Shown piece by piece: positions 1 through 12,515 of a DNA stretch of 64,000 bases. Under the pieces are notes generated by a model that saw nothing but the letters and a program-made list of their open reading frames with translations, made no database searches and was not told where the DNA came from. The translations under genes and the position numbers were made by a program. Numbering within the stretch: the stretch's first letter is position 1; the number at the start of each line of letters is the position of its first letter. The stretch comes from Panulirus ornatus (taxonomy: Eukaryota; Arthropoda; Malacostraca; Decapoda; Palinuridae), in the NCBI RefSeq assembly GCF_036320965.1, contig NC_092238.1:17884694-17948693 (forward strand). The letters run 5' to 3'.

Positions 1-1535
1 AGGGGGGTGACTGTGTTGTTGATTGGTTGTTAAGGATATTCATTGTATGTATACATTATGGTGAAGTGACTGAGGATTGGCGGAATGCATGTATAGTGCC
101 ACCGTATAAAGGCAAAGCGCTAAAGGTGTAGGGAGGTATTAGTGTTTTTTTTGTATACTTGTTAAGTTGTGTGGGAGGGTATTGATTGAGAGGGTGAAGG
201 CATGTACAGAGCATTATATTGGAGAGGAACAGTGTGGTTTCTGAAGTGGAAGAGGATGTGTGGATCAGGTGTTTGCTTTGAAGGATGTGTGTGAGAAATA
301 CTTATAAAAACAGATGGATTTGTATGTGGGATTTATGGATCTGGAGAAGTCATATGATAGGATTGATAGAGATTCTTTGTGGAAGGTCTTGATATACATG
401 GTATGGGAGATAAGCTGCCAGAAGCAGTGTGAAGTCTTTATCAAGGATGTAAGGCATGTGTACGAGTAGGAAGTGAGGAGAGTGAATGGTTCTAAGTGAA
501 GGTCGTTCTGCGGAATGGTTGTGTAATGTCACCATTGTTGTTTAATTTGTTTGCGGATGGGGTGGTAAAGGAGGTAATTGCAAAAGTCTTGGAGAAAGGG
601 GCGAGTATGTAGTCTGTTAGGGATGAAGGTGCCTGGGAAGTGAGTCAGTTGTTGTTTGCCGATGATGTAGCATTGGTGGGTGATTCGAGTGAGAAACGGC
701 AGAAATTGGTGACTGAGTTCGGAAAAGTGAGTGAAAGGAGAAAGTTTAGAGTTAATGTGAATGAAATTTACGTTATTAGGTTCAGCAGGGTTGGGGACAG
801 GTTGGATGGGATGTAAGTTTAAATGGAGAAAAATTGAAGAAAGATGAGTGTTTTAGATTTCTGGGAGTGGATATGGCAACGAATGAAACCACGGAAGTGA
901 AGGAAGTGGGGGGGGGAGATTCTGGAAGCGATGTAGAACGTGGAAAGAGAGAACGTTTTCTCGGAGAGTAGAAACGGGTGTTTGAAGAATCAGTAGTTCG
1001 AACAATATTATCTGTTGCGAGGCATGAGCGGAGGAGGGTGAATATGCTAGAAATTAGATGTCTGAGGACATTATGTGGTGTGAGGTGGTTTGATCGAAAA
1101 GTAATGAAAGTGTAAGAGAGATGTGTAGAAATATAGAGTGTGGTTGAGAGAATGAGTGAGTGAGGAAAGATTGACAAAGAGGATGTATGTGTCAGAGGTG
1201 GAGGGAACAAGAAGACCCGGGAGACCAAATTGGAGGTGGAAGGATGAAGTGAAAAATATCTTTAGCGTTCGGGAACTGAATATACAGGAGGGTGAAAGGC
1301 ATGCACGGAACAGAGTGAACTGGAAAGATGTGGTATACTGGGGTCGACGTACCGTCAGTGGACATGTGCACCGGGTGAGGTAAACCATGGAAAGGTCTGC
1401 AGGGGCCGGATGTAAATAGGGAGCAGTAGTTTTGGTGCATTATACATGACAGCTATAGAATGAGTGTGAGCAGATGTGGCCTTTCCTCGTCTGTGTCCTG
1501 GCGGTACCTAACTGACGCAGGAGGTGCCGATGCTG
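1..1535 (+). mobile_element. RTE-like non-LTR retrotransposon copy A, decayed, 5' end outside window
   Basis: This is the remnant of a reverse-transcriptase (RT) gene and 3' UTR of the RTE-like family that recurs through the window. Conceptual translation with frame changes matches the other copies: the start corresponds to the segment around [11 protein letters not shown] in copy J, RT motif C reads FADD at 655-666, and the basic C-terminal tail with GRPNWRWKD lies in an open stretch at 1156-1383. The coding part is broken by many stops and frameshifts. The 3' UTR from about 1384 contains the family phrase ACCATGGAAAGG and ends near 1535 in a short-tail form resembling copies D and K. The real 5' part lies upstream of the window. 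The RTE clade call is inferred from the APE endonuclease plus RT in one reading frame and from microsatellite 3' tails. Confidence 0.85.
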
Positions 1536-1539
1536 TGCC

Positions 1540-1800
1540 CTGTGGAGCGGGGAGGTTCACTCAGTGCCAGAATATCCACGTTTCTCTTTTCAAACATACT
1601 ACCTATCTTTCCTCTCATCTCATCTTGGTTACATCCACACACATTCAGACGTCTACCCAAGTCTGAGTCTTCGAGGAGGATGAACACCCCCTCCTTGACT
1701 CCTTCTTCTATTTCCTTTTTTAGAAATTGAAATACTAGAGGAGGGGGGGTTATCAACCCCTCGCTCTCGTCACCTTCTACGATCAGCGGGGAATACATTG
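1540..1800 (-). mobile_element. Inverted 5' fragment of the RTE-like element (endonuclease N-terminus)
   Basis: On the minus strand this segment matches the 5' end of copy I (about 50840-51120): a non-coding leader rich in G and A followed by the beginning of the AP-endonuclease domain. Visible landmarks are LNVCGCNQDE, then IGSMFEKRN, then DILALSE, the last marking the conserved LSE(T) motif whose glutamate is catalytic in this endonuclease family. Only about 60 residues of the domain remain before the homology stops at the tail of copy A. The two pieces face each other (3' end of A against the start of this fragment), so they are not one simple insertion. Confidence 0.75.
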
Positions 1801-1859
1801 TCTTACACCCAATATAACATCGACCGTGTCACACCAAAATAATCTGCATGAAGTATCAT

Positions 1860-3160
1860 ATACCACTATGACATAGTGTTGTAGAGTGAGTATCATATTT
1901 ATAATGTAATGTTACACCTTGGGTAAGATTCATATAATACAGTGTTAAACCTGGAATATGATTCATATGATATAGTGTTACAGCTGCTCTACCATACATA
2001 TAATACAGTGCTACAGCTGCAGTATCATTCATGCAATACAGAGTTACAACTGTAGTATCATTTACATAATACAGTGTTACAGCTACGTTATTATTCATAT
2101 GATACAGCGTAACAGCTGTAGTATCATTCATATAATACAGTGTTGCAGCTTAAGTATCATTCATATAATACAGTGTTACAGCTGCAGTATCATTCATATA
2201 AGACAGTGTTACAGCTGTAATATCATTCATATAATACAGTGTTACAGCTGTAGTATCATTCATGTAATACAGTGTTACAGCTGTAGTATCATTCATATGA
2301 TACAGTGTTACAGCTGTAGTATCATCTATATAATACAGTGTTACAGCTGTAGCATCATTTATATAATACAGTGTTACAACTGTAATATCATTCATATAAT
2401 ACAGTGTTACAGCTGTAGTATCATTCATATAATACAGTGTTACAGTTGTAGTATCGTTCATATAATACAGTGTTACAGCTGTGGTATCATTCATATAATA
2501 CAGTGTTACAGCTGTAGTATCATTCATATCATACAGTGTTACAGCTGTAGTATCATTCATATAATACAGTGTTACAGCTGTAGTATCATTCATATAATGC
2601 AGTGTTACAGCTGCAGTATCATTCATATAATGCAGTGTTACAGCTGCAGTATCATTCATATAATGCAGTGTTACAGTTGTAATATCATTCATATAATGCA
2701 GTGTTACAGCTGCAGTATCATTCATATAATGCAGTGTTACAGCTGTAGTATCATTCATATGATACAGTGTTACAGCTGTAGTATCATCTATATAATACAG
2801 TGTTACAGCTGTAGTATCATTCATATAATACGGTGTTACAACTGTAATATCACTCGTATAATTCAGTGTTACAGCTGTAGTATCATTCATAAAATACAGT
2901 GTTACAGCTGTAGTATCATTCATATAATACAGTGTTACAGCTGTAGTATCATTCATATAATGCAGTGTTACAGCTGCAGTATCATTCATATAATACAGTG
3001 TTACAGCTGCAGTATCATTCATATAATACAGTGTTACAGCTGTAGTATCATTCATATAATACGGTGTTACAGCTGTAGTATCATTCATATAATGCAGTGT
3101 TACAGCTGCAGTATCATTCATATAATACAGTGTTACAGCTGTAGTAGCATTCATGTAATC
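1860..3160. repeat. 33-bp minisatellite, about 39 copies
   Basis: Head-to-tail array with a 33-bp period. The core is TACAGTGTTACAGCTGTAGT followed by an ATCATTCATATA-type segment. Units differ mainly by single substitutions (TACAG/TGCAG, TGTAGT/TGCAGT); divergence is higher at the left end (1860-2100). Because 33 is a multiple of three and the unit has no stop in two opposite frames, long open frames of 334-355 codons run on both strands as 11-residue repeats. I read these as by-products of the array. Confidence 0.97.
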
Positions 3161-4137
3161 TTGTAAAAGGGTAACACACTCACGGTCTCACAGCGAGCGG
3201 CTCTCGCATCGCCTCATAAGTTGCGCTCATGACTCGTTCCTGGAGGAAGTTTTAGAATGAATGTGGCGGTGAGTTCCTCATCAGGAGGCTGTATGTGAGG
3301 TCACGCTGATGGAAGATGGACATAGAGGAGGTGAGAGATGAATGACACCTGCAGGAGACAGATCAGACTTGGCCGGGGTTACATGGTGCCAAGGCCACAG
3401 GAAACATATGAATTCATTCTCTGATATGATACTGGAATTAACACAATAAAAAGTGAGAATTACTCTCTACTGTTAAATGTTTCTTAAATCTGAGTTCAAC
3501 GGTTCGATACTTGAGTTCAACGAATCTTAAGTTCATCGTTGCAAACCTTGAGTTCGACGGTACGATCCTTGTGTTCGAACCCTTAGATATGATGGCGTGA
3601 CCTTTCAACTTACTCATACGGGTCAAGTTAAAAGCTAACCCACCATACCCAAAGGTCAAACTATTGTGCTCAAGGGGTTGACTGTGGCTTTAGCAGTGGC
3701 CATACACAGAGCCAGTCTTGTAGTTGACTGGAGAGAGGCGGTAGGGAATGGGTCTAACTTGCTCCAGCTTTGTCCTTGACACTCGAGTCTTGTCTCGCCC
3801 CCTGACTCACAATGTTCCTATATTCGTATTACTCAAATGTCATTAGTGTTGTTTTCATTGTCATTTTATCATGTTACAATAGCCCGTCACGGGCACGTGT
3901 TATGTTAATACGTCACAACCAATCCGTTATAAAAGCAAATTGCTGGTCCCTTTAAGACTGTCCTCCGGGGATGTTTTCAGAATTTCCATCATTAGAAGCG
4001 CCAGACCACGAAAAGATTGTGTGGTGTTCCACTCCGCTAGACTAGCTGTCCACCTCTGCTCCAGCCTCTCCCAGTAGGATCACCTTCGCGCTTTATCAAC
4101 AAAACAATTTCGTCTACTGTAAGAATGATAAATGAAA
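3161..4137. other. Single-copy sequence with a short local repeat
   Basis: No gene or transposon recognised. At 3487-3585 a loose repeat built on CTTGAGTTCAACG/CTTGAGTTCGACG recurs four to five times. A CGTCA - CCAAT - TATAAAAG cluster lies at 3911-3935 and is listed separately. Confidence 0.6.
3911..3935 (+). promoter_or_regulatory. Possible promoter-like cluster (CRE half-site, CCAAT, TATA)
   Basis: CGTCA (3911-3915), CCAAT (3919-3923) and TATAAAAG (3928-3935) occur within 25 bp. CCAAT boxes normally sit much further upstream of a TATA box, and no convincing coding region follows (the first ATG, near 3971, opens only about 24 codons). It may be chance. Confidence 0.15.
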
Positions 4138-4295
4138 ACATGTCTTCTCTACAACTCAAGTATGACAGTGTGTCTTCTCTACCACTCAAGTAGGAGTGTG
4201 TCTGCTACTCAAGTATGACCGTGTGTCTTCTCTACCACTCAAGTATGACAGTGTGTCTTCTCTACCACTCAAGTATGACAGTGTGTCTTCTGTAT
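4138..4295. repeat. Short 30-bp tandem repeat, about five copies
   Basis: Imperfect array with core CTCTACCACTCAAGTATGAC followed by AGTGTGTCTT. The third unit is shortened (TCTGCTACTCAAG). It ends in diverged sequence near 4295. Confidence 0.9.
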
Positions 4296-6180
4296 ACTAA
4301 GCAAGGATCACATTCAACTGTAAAGAAGAATCTCTGAATTTCCTCAACTCACCTTCCACTCACCTTCTTACAAGAAACTGCGTGTTTCTGACACATGTAT
4401 TAACCCTGCCTCTCCATATCTGACATAGGCAAGATATATGCGCGATTTGATATGTTTTATAGTCGTTCATGTCCATGATAACTGCAATAATAACACAGAA
4501 TGATTTTATAAACTGTTGACTAAAATCAGACGACCATTCGTGTCGTCATATTATTCATAATTCATTAAATCCAAATTAAAAACGAGTGTCACTAATTCTA
4601 GGTTCCTTGAATGCTCTCAAGTCTGAGGTTGGGTCCACCTTCAAACTCTGGGAAAAAAGTGACCTTCCGGATAATATAACCATTCCACAAAAACTGTAAT
4701 ATCAACCTTTTCTCTAATGTACGTCGATTGTATTTCCACAAGAACTGATGTTGACCTCTCCAGCAACATGAGTCCAATATGCTTTTACTACATCTGTGAT
4801 CGAGACCGACAGGGTGACTCACAATCATTATGTCTGAACAAAAAAAAATTTGATCGTTCTCAGCGCTGGAACTGGTTAAATGTTGGGGTGCGGGGAAGTG
4901 AGTGCGTTAGAGAGTGAGTGTGTGGCGTGCAGACACGGGTAGGAATAAGAGTGACTGAGGAGCGTGCGGCTCGCCCGTCGCCAGTCCTCCCTCCTGATGG
5001 TTCAGGCAACACACACACACACACACACACACACACCAGGGGCCCGATTAACTTCACCTGACGCACAACGTACCTCTGCGGTGAGGGAGAGATGAAACTA
5101 TGAGACTGGAAATGATGTGGAGGAAATAATGTTAGAAAGTTTGACTTGGCAGAAAAACGGAGAGTCCATCAGGTGATTATGGTAAATGATAATGTCATGC
5201 ACATGAGCGCACATGTCAGCTTTGTGCGTGGTCATGAGCACGACCTATGCTACTGCCGTGCATGCTCTCCGTGTTGTGCGAGGTGTCTGGTGAAGGACTA
5301 ATTGACCAGATCTAATGTGGTACTTAGGGATTTACTGTACATTGGTCTATATACCTTAACTAATACACAATAGCCCATCAGAAACTTCAGCCCATCAGAA
5401 ACCCCCAGTTCTCTTGCCCATCAAAAGGTGCAGGTCTTTCCCTGCATCCCATCAGTTGTGTCACAGAAGTGAAGGGACGAGATAGGTTGAAGAAGAGGCT
5501 GTGTGAGAAGCACAGCCACCAGCCCTACGTGACTTGAGGCCAGGAAAGAACTGGATGGGCCTGGCCACGGGAGGGAGAGGGGGTGTTTAGGGAGTGCTGC
5601 CTCCGCTCTGCTGGTCGGAGATGACGTGCTACCGCAAGCCGTGGTCTTGGTCACTATGACCAGTCTGTGTTTGACCTATATAACCACGCCCAAGTATGTC
5701 CGACTGGTCTGGGATAGACCAGTTCTACATCCTGCAAGACCTGGGCGTATATGTATGTGCGTGAGTACAGTGCGTCAGAAAATCGCCTCCAGTTATGTGC
5801 GCAATTACCTCCTGCAGGAGCGGCGCCGCTGCTGGGAGAACATTGTCACAGGTGATGTGTTTTTCCACCGGTAACGTTGTTCTGCATTGCGCATACAGCG
5901 ACCGCTACTGCTGGTGACAGGTTTTACGGTTCACTGTTGCGGCCCGAATTATTTCCTCTGTGACTCTCTGTTGGTAACAGGACTAGTTGGTTCCTGTTGC
6001 GTGACAGTAATGGTCATTCAGATGCCTCGTTCATCACCGTTATTGACGGGGTCTGCCGTTGACAGCTGTACCTGTTGTCCGTCAGAGAGTTGGTCGGTGG
6101 TGGTGGCCCTCCACCTGACTGCCTGTTGACTTTGATCATCATGACACGTCCTGCATGACACTCACTGATGGTCTTGCCCC
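4296..6180. other. Single-copy sequence, nothing recognised
   Basis: No supported gene. It contains an (AC)n run at 5009-5036 and a short local duplication of CCCATCAGAAAC around 5370-5430. Open frames in this stretch are at most about 80 codons and match no family I know. Confidence 0.6.
5009..5036. repeat. (AC)n microsatellite
   Basis: Uninterrupted AC dinucleotides, about 13 units. Confidence 0.95.
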
Positions 6181-6185
6181 TTAGA

Positions 6186-6760
6186 GGGTCTGCTCCCGTC
6201 ACTGTGTGTGAGAGTGTACTCCCGTCACTGTGTGTGAGAGTGTACTCCCGTCACTGTGGGTGAGAATGGACTCCCGTCACTGTGTGTGAGAGTGTACTCC
6301 CATCACTGTGGGTGAGAATGGACTCCCGTCACTGTGTGAGAGTGTACTCCCGTCACTGTGTGTGAGGGTGTGCTTCCGTCACTGTAGGTGAGAGTGGACT
6401 CCCGTCACTGTGTGTGAGAGTGTACTCCCGTCACTGTGGGTGAGAATGGACTCCCGTCACTGTGTGTGAGAGTGTACTCCCGTCACTGTGGGTGAGAGTG
6501 TGGTCCCGTCATGTGGGTGAGGATTTGCTCCCGTTATTGTGGGTGGGGGTGTTCTCCCGTCACTGTGGGTGGGGGTGTTCTCCCGTCACTGTGGGTGGGG
6601 GGTGTTCTCCCGTCACTGTGGGTGGGGGGTGTTCTCCCGTCACTGTGGGTGGGGGGTGTTCTCCCGTCACTGTGGGTGGGGGTGTTCTCCCGTCACTGTG
6701 GGTGGGGGTGTTCTCCCGTCACTGTGGGTGGGGGGTGTTCTCCCGTCACTCTGGGGTGGG
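6186..6760. repeat. 26/27-bp minisatellite with two sequence zones
   Basis: Period 26-27 bp, core ACTCCCGTCACTGTG. In 6186-6500 the variable part reads TGTGAGAGTGT; from about 6540 to 6755 it becomes GGTGGGGGTGTTCTCCC, and the G run varies from 5 to 6, which gives the 26/27 length change. About 22 units in total. All open frames over it are repeat artefacts. Confidence 0.95.
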
Positions 6761-6764
6761 GTGA

Positions 6765-7255
6765 GGGTTGTGGTCTAACCTGTAGCAGAGACCAGGGAGG
6801 TTTTTATGTCGAGGTTGTGCAAGGCGGGTCAGCTGTGGCCTCCTTACGGAGCCAACGGCCAAAAAAAGTTCAAGTATCCTGTTGGTGGCAGCACTGGTTC
6901 CTTTCCTCGCCCACCCTCCCCTCCCCTTCCTCCTCCCACCACCACCACCACAAAACACGGTCTCTCCCACGCCCTCCACCACGCCCTCCACCACACCCTC
7001 CACCTCCCACCACGCCCTCCATTAACCTAGCGACGCACATCATCAGTCCTTGTGGTGCAGGAGGATGGGTACTTCTTTGTACCACTTCCCGAAGTCAGAA
7101 TTTCTTGTTAACATAATATGAGATGGCTGGTTAGCAGTTCCTCCCATTACTTGTGACACATACTTGTGAGATAGTAAGAACCAGTCCTGAGGTACAATTT
7201 GCATGCCAGAAGATCACAGTCATCTTCAGGTGTTCACTGTCAGTACGTAGTGGCC

Positions 7256-7290
<35 letters not shown>

Positions 7291-7410
7291 CGTGAGCGTC
7301 CTTGCTGGAGGGCCTCAACCCACTCCACACGAGTCGCCCACACACTTTAAGATGAGCAAGTCTGATTGTTTTTCCCTGTAAAGCCTTACCCGCCAGATGA
7401 CTTTCCCTGG
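6765..7410. other. Single-copy sequence with low-complexity C-rich and GAT tracts
   Basis: A CCACCNCC-rich stretch occupies about 6905-7025 and a perfect (GAT)n run 7256-7290. No gene is supported; the poly-His/poly-Asp open frames come from these tracts. Confidence 0.6.
7256..7290. repeat. (GAT)n microsatellite
   Basis: About 11-12 uninterrupted GAT trinucleotides. Confidence 0.95.
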
Positions 7411-7411
7411 A

Positions 7412-8650
7412 AGTATGATAGAGAACTGACAGTGATAGAAAACTGACAGTGATAGTGAACTGACAGTGATGGAGAACTGGCAGTGATAGTGAACTGACAG
7501 TGATAGAAAACTGACAGTGATAGTGAACTGACAGTGATGGAGAACTGGCAGTGATAGTGAACTGGCAGTGATAGAGAACTGACAGTGATAGAAAACTGAC
7601 AGTGATAGTGAACTGACAGTGATGGAGAACTGGCAGTGATAGTGAACTGGCAGTGATAGAGAACTGACAGTGATAGAGAACTGACAGTGATACAGAACTG
7701 ACAGTGATACAGAACTGACAGTGATAGAAAACTGACAGTGATAGTGAACTGACAGTGATGGAGAACGGGCAGTGATAGAGAACTGGCAGTGATAGAGAAC
7801 TGACAGTGATAGAAAACTGACAGTGATAGGGAACTGACAGTGATAGAGAACTGACGGTGATAGAAAACTAACAGTGATAGTGAACTGATAGTGATGGAGA
7901 ACTGGCAGTGATAGAGAACTGGCAGTGATAGAAAACTGACAGTGATAGAGAACTGGCAGTGATAGAAAACTGACAGTGATAGAAAACTGACAGTGATAGA
8001 GAACTGACAGTGATAGAGAACTGGCAGTGATAGAGAACTGGCAGTGATAGAAAACTGACAGTGATAGAGAACTGACAGTGATGGAGAACTGGCAGTTATA
8101 GAGAACTGACAGTGATGGAGAACTGACAGTGATGGAGAACTGACAGTGATAGAGAACTGACAGTGATAGAGAACTGACATTGATAGTAAACTGACATTGA
8201 TAGAAAACTGAGAGTGATAGTGAACTGACAGTGATGAAAACTGACAGTGATAGAGAACTGACAGTGATGGAGAACTGACAGTGATAGAGAACTGACAGTG
8301 ATAGAAAACTGACAGTGATAGAGAACTAACAGTGATGGAGAACTGACAGTAATGGAGAACTGACTGTGATGGAGGACTGACTGTGATAGAGAACTGACAG
8401 TGATAGAAAACTAAGTGATAGTGAACTGACAGTGATGGAAAACTGACAGTGATAGAGAACTGATACTGATGGAGAACTGACAGTGATAGAGAACTGACAG
8501 TTATAGAGAACTGACAGTGACAGAGAACTAGCAATGATAGAGAACTGCCTATGATAGAAAACTGACAGTGATAGCGAACCCATAGTGACAGGAAACTGAC
8601 AGTGATAGAGAATTGACAGTGATAGAGAACAGACAGTGACACAAATATGA
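7412..8650. repeat. 17-bp minisatellite, about 72 copies
   Basis: Period 17 bp with consensus AGTGATAGAGAACTGAC. Variants interchange AGAGAA, AGTGAA, AGAAAA and GGAGAA, and CTGAC with CTGGC. Since 17 is not a multiple of three, all three frames are visited; on the minus strand no stop arises, giving a 428-codon open frame of 17-residue repeats that I do not regard as a gene. Confidence 0.97.
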
Positions 8651-8714
8651 AAGTAATACAAAGAATTTTCACTTTAGTCTGGGAAGAAAAGTTTCATAGA
8701 AATTGTATAGTTGT

Positions 8715-11700
8715 AAGACGTAGTGAGCAGTGACAGTGTTTGAACACCGATATAGTGAGCAGTGACAGTGTCTGAACACCGATGTAGTGAGCAGTGACAG
8801 TGTTTGAACACCGCTATAGTGAGCAATGAAAGTGTTTGAACACCGATATAGTGAGCAGTGACAGTCTTTCAACACCGATATGCTGAGCAGTGACAGTGTT
8901 TGAACACCGATATAGTGAGCAGTGACAGTCTTTCAACACCGATATGCTGAGCAGTGACAGTGTTTGAACACCGATATAGTGAGCAGTGACAGTGTTTGAA
9001 CATCCCTATAGTGAGCAGTGACACTGTTGGAACACCGATACAGCGAGCATTGTTAGTGTTTGAACACCGATATGGTGAGCAGTGACAGTGTCTGAACACC
9101 GATGCAGTGAGCAGTGACAGAGTAGGAACACTGATGAAAAGAGTAGAGACACTTTTGAAACACTGATGTAGTGAGCAGTGGCAGTGTTGAAACATTGATA
9201 TAGTGAGTAGTGACACTGTTGGAACACTGACATAATGAGCAGTGACCCTGTTGGAACACGGAGGTAGTGAGTAGTGACAGTGTCGGAACACTGATGTAGT
9301 GAGCAGTGACAGTGTCGGAACATTGACGCAGTGAGCAGTAACATTGTTGGACCATTGACGTAGTGAGCAGTAACATTGTTGGACCGTTGACGTAGTGAGT
9401 AATGACACTGTTGGAACATTGATGTAGCGAGCAGCGACAGTGTTGGATTACTGAGGAAGTGAGCAGTGATCGTAGTGGAATACTAATGTGGCGAGCAGTG
9501 ACAGTGTTTAAGCACCGATTGGGTGAACAGTGAAAGTGTTGGAACATTGATATAGTGGGCAGTGACAGTGTTGAAACACTAATGTAGTTACCAGTGTTAG
9601 TGTTAGAACATTGATGTAGTGAGCAGTGACAGTGTTGGAATAGTGATGTAATGAGCAGTGAGTGTTGAAACACTAATATAGTGACCAGTGTTGGTGTTGG
9701 AACATTGATGTAGTGAGCAGTGACAGCGTTGGAAAAGTGATGTATAGAGCAGTGACAGTGTAGAAACACTAATGTAGTGACCAGTGTTAGTGTTGAAACA
9801 TTGATGTAGTGAGCAGTGACAGTGTTGAAACACTGATGTGGTAAGCAGTGACACTGTTGATACAGTAATGCAGTGAGTAGTGACTGTAATGGAGCACTGA
9901 TGCAGTGAGCAGTGATACTTTTGGAACACTGATTTAGTGAGCATTGACAGTGATGGAAAAATTGATGAAGAGAGCACTGACACTATTGAAACACTAATGC
10001 ACTGTGCAGTGGCACAGATGGAACATTAATGCAGTGAGCAGTGACAGTGCTGGAACACTGATCTAGTGAGCAGTGACACTGTTGGAGCACTGATGTAGTA
10101 AACAGTGATAGGGTTGGAGCAATTATGTAGTGAACAGTGACAGTGTTGAAACACTTATGTAGTGAACAGTGACAGTTTTAGAGCAATGATGCAGTGAGCA
10201 GTGACAGTGTTGGAACACTGATGTTGTGAGGAGTGACGATGAAAGAACATTAATCAGTGAACAGTGAGAGTGTTGAAACACTGATGTAGTGTGCAGTGAC
10301 AGGGTTGGAACACTGAGGTAGTGAGCAGTGACAGAGCTGGAGTTTTTAAGTAGTGAGCAGTGATGGTCTTGGAACACTGATGTAGTGAGCAGTGACAGTG
10401 TTGGAGCACTGATGTAGTGAGCAGTGACAGTGTTGTGACTCTGATGTTGGGAACAGTGACGGTGTTAGAACACTGATGTAGTGAACAGTGACAGTGTTGG
10501 AGCACTGATGTAGTGAGAAGTGACAGTGTTGGAGCACTGATGTAGTGCGCAGTGACAGTGTTGGAGCACTGATGTAGTGAGCAGTGACAGGGTTGGAGCA
10601 CTGATGTAGTGAGCAGTGACAGTGTTGGAGCACTGATGTAGTGAGCAGTGACAGGGTTGGAATACTGATGAGTTGGAGTTTTTATGTAGTGAGCAGTGAT
10701 GGTCTTGGAACATTGATGTAGTGAACAGTGACAGTGTTGGAGCACTGATGTAGTGATCAGTGACATTGTTGGAGTACTGATGTAGCGAGCAGTGACAGTG
10801 TTGGAGCACTGATGTAGTGAGCAGTGACAGTATTGTAACTCTGATGTTGGGAACAGTGACGGTGTTAGAACACTGATGTAGTGAACAGTGACAGTGTTGG
10901 AGCACTGATGTAGTGAGCAGTGACAGTGTTGGTGCACTGATGTAGTGCGCAGTGACAGTGTTGGAGCACTAATATAGTGAGCAGTGACAGTGTTGGAGCA
11001 CTGATGTAGTGAGCAGTGACAGTGTTGGAGCACTGATGTAGTGAGCAGTGACAGTGTTGGAGCACTGATGTAGTGAGCAGTGACAGGGTTGGAACACTGA
11101 GGTAGTGAGCAGTGACAGAGTTGGAGTTTTTATGTAGTGAGCAGTGATGGTCTTGGAACACTGATGTAGTGAGCAGTGACAGTGTTGGAGCACTGATGTA
11201 GTGAGCAGTAACAGTGTTGGAACACTGATGTAGTGAGCAGTGACAGTGGTGAAACACTGATGTAGTGAGCAGTGACAATGTTGGAATACTAACGTAGTGA
11301 ACAGTAACAGTGATGGAGCAATGATGTATTGCGCAGTGACGGTGTCAAAACACTGATACAGTGAGCAGTAATATTGTTGGAACACTTATGTGGTGAACAG
11401 TGACAGTGTTGGAACATTAATGTAGTGAGCAGTGACAGTCTTGGAACACTGATTTAGTGAGCAGTGACAGTGTTTGAACATGGATGCAGTGAGCAGTGAC
11501 TGTGTTGGAGCTTTGATGTAGTGAACAGTGTCGGTGTCGAAGCACAGATGAAGTGAGCAGTGACAATACTAGAACGCTGGTATCATGAGTGTTGGTACAC
11601 TGTTTTAATAATCAGTGACATTATAAGACAATTGATGTAGCGAGCAGTGTCATTGTTAGACCATTGATGAAGAGAATAGTGACAGTGTTGGAACAGTGAT

Positions 11701-12325
11701 ATAATCAGCAGTGACAGTATTGAAACAGTGATGTAGTGAGCGGTGATAATGCTGGAACACTAATGTAGTGAGCAGTGACAGTGTTGAAACACTGATGTAA
11801 TGAGCAGTGACACTGTTGGAACACTGATGTAGTGAGCAGTGACAGAATTGGATCTCTGATGTAGTGAGCAGTGATGGTGTTGGAACAGTGATGTAGTGAG
11901 CAGTAACAGTGTTGGAACAGTAATTTGGTGAGCAGTGACAGTGTTGGAACAGTGATTTAGAGAGCAGTAACAGTGTTGAAACAGTGATTTAGTAGGCAGT
12001 GACAGTGTGGGAACAGTAATGTAGTGAGCAGTGTCAGACTTAGAGCTCTGATGTAGTGAACAATGACGGTTTTGGAACAGTGATGTAGTACGCAGTGACA
12101 GTGTTGTAATACTGATTTAGTTATCATTAATAGTGTTAGAACAGTGATGCAGTTAGCACTGACACTGTTAGAACACTGATGTTAGCAGTGACAGTGTTGG
12201 AACACTGATGCAGTGAGTAGTGACAGTGTTGGAACAGTGATGTATTGAGTAGTGACAGTGTTGCAACAGTGATATAGTGAGCAGTGACAGTTTTTGGAAC
12301 ACTGATTTAGTAAGCAGTGACAGTG
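8715..12325. repeat. 32-bp minisatellite, about 112 copies, with higher-order segment
   Basis: Period 32 bp, core GTAGTGAGCAGTGACAGTGT followed by TGGAACACTGAT. The left part (8715-10000) is the most diverged; 10380-11280 is the most homogeneous and contains longer internal duplications (spacings of about 336, 400 and 448 bp between marker variants). On the minus strand several frames stay open for 100-260 codons. No biological protein is indicated. Confidence 0.97.
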
Positions 12326-12515
12326 TTGTTGTTGTAGTAGTAGTAGTAGGTGTAATAGTAGTAGTAACGACGGTAGTCGTGGTAGTGGTAACGGTAGCTG
12401 CAGTAGTAATACCAGTAGTTATAGCAGTAGTGGCTGGATCAGTAGTAGCAGTAGTTGTAGTTGTAGTGGTAAGGGTAGTTGTAGTCGTGGTAAGGGTAGT
12501 TGTAGCAGTGGTACC
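12326..12515. repeat. Degenerate (GTA/GTT/GTG)n trinucleotide tract
   Basis: Irregular run of GTN trinucleotides directly following the 32-bp array. It is the source of a poly-Val open frame. Confidence 0.85.

Noticed and set aside
2099..3166. 355-codon plus-strand and 334-codon minus-strand open frames
   Set aside because: Both are read-through of the 33-bp array. Open frames on both strands over the same repeat, with 11-residue periodicity, do not indicate a gene.
7386..8672. 428-codon minus-strand open frame
   Set aside because: It is a stop-free reading of the 17-bp array that cycles through all frames; no domain, and unit changes ignore codon positions.
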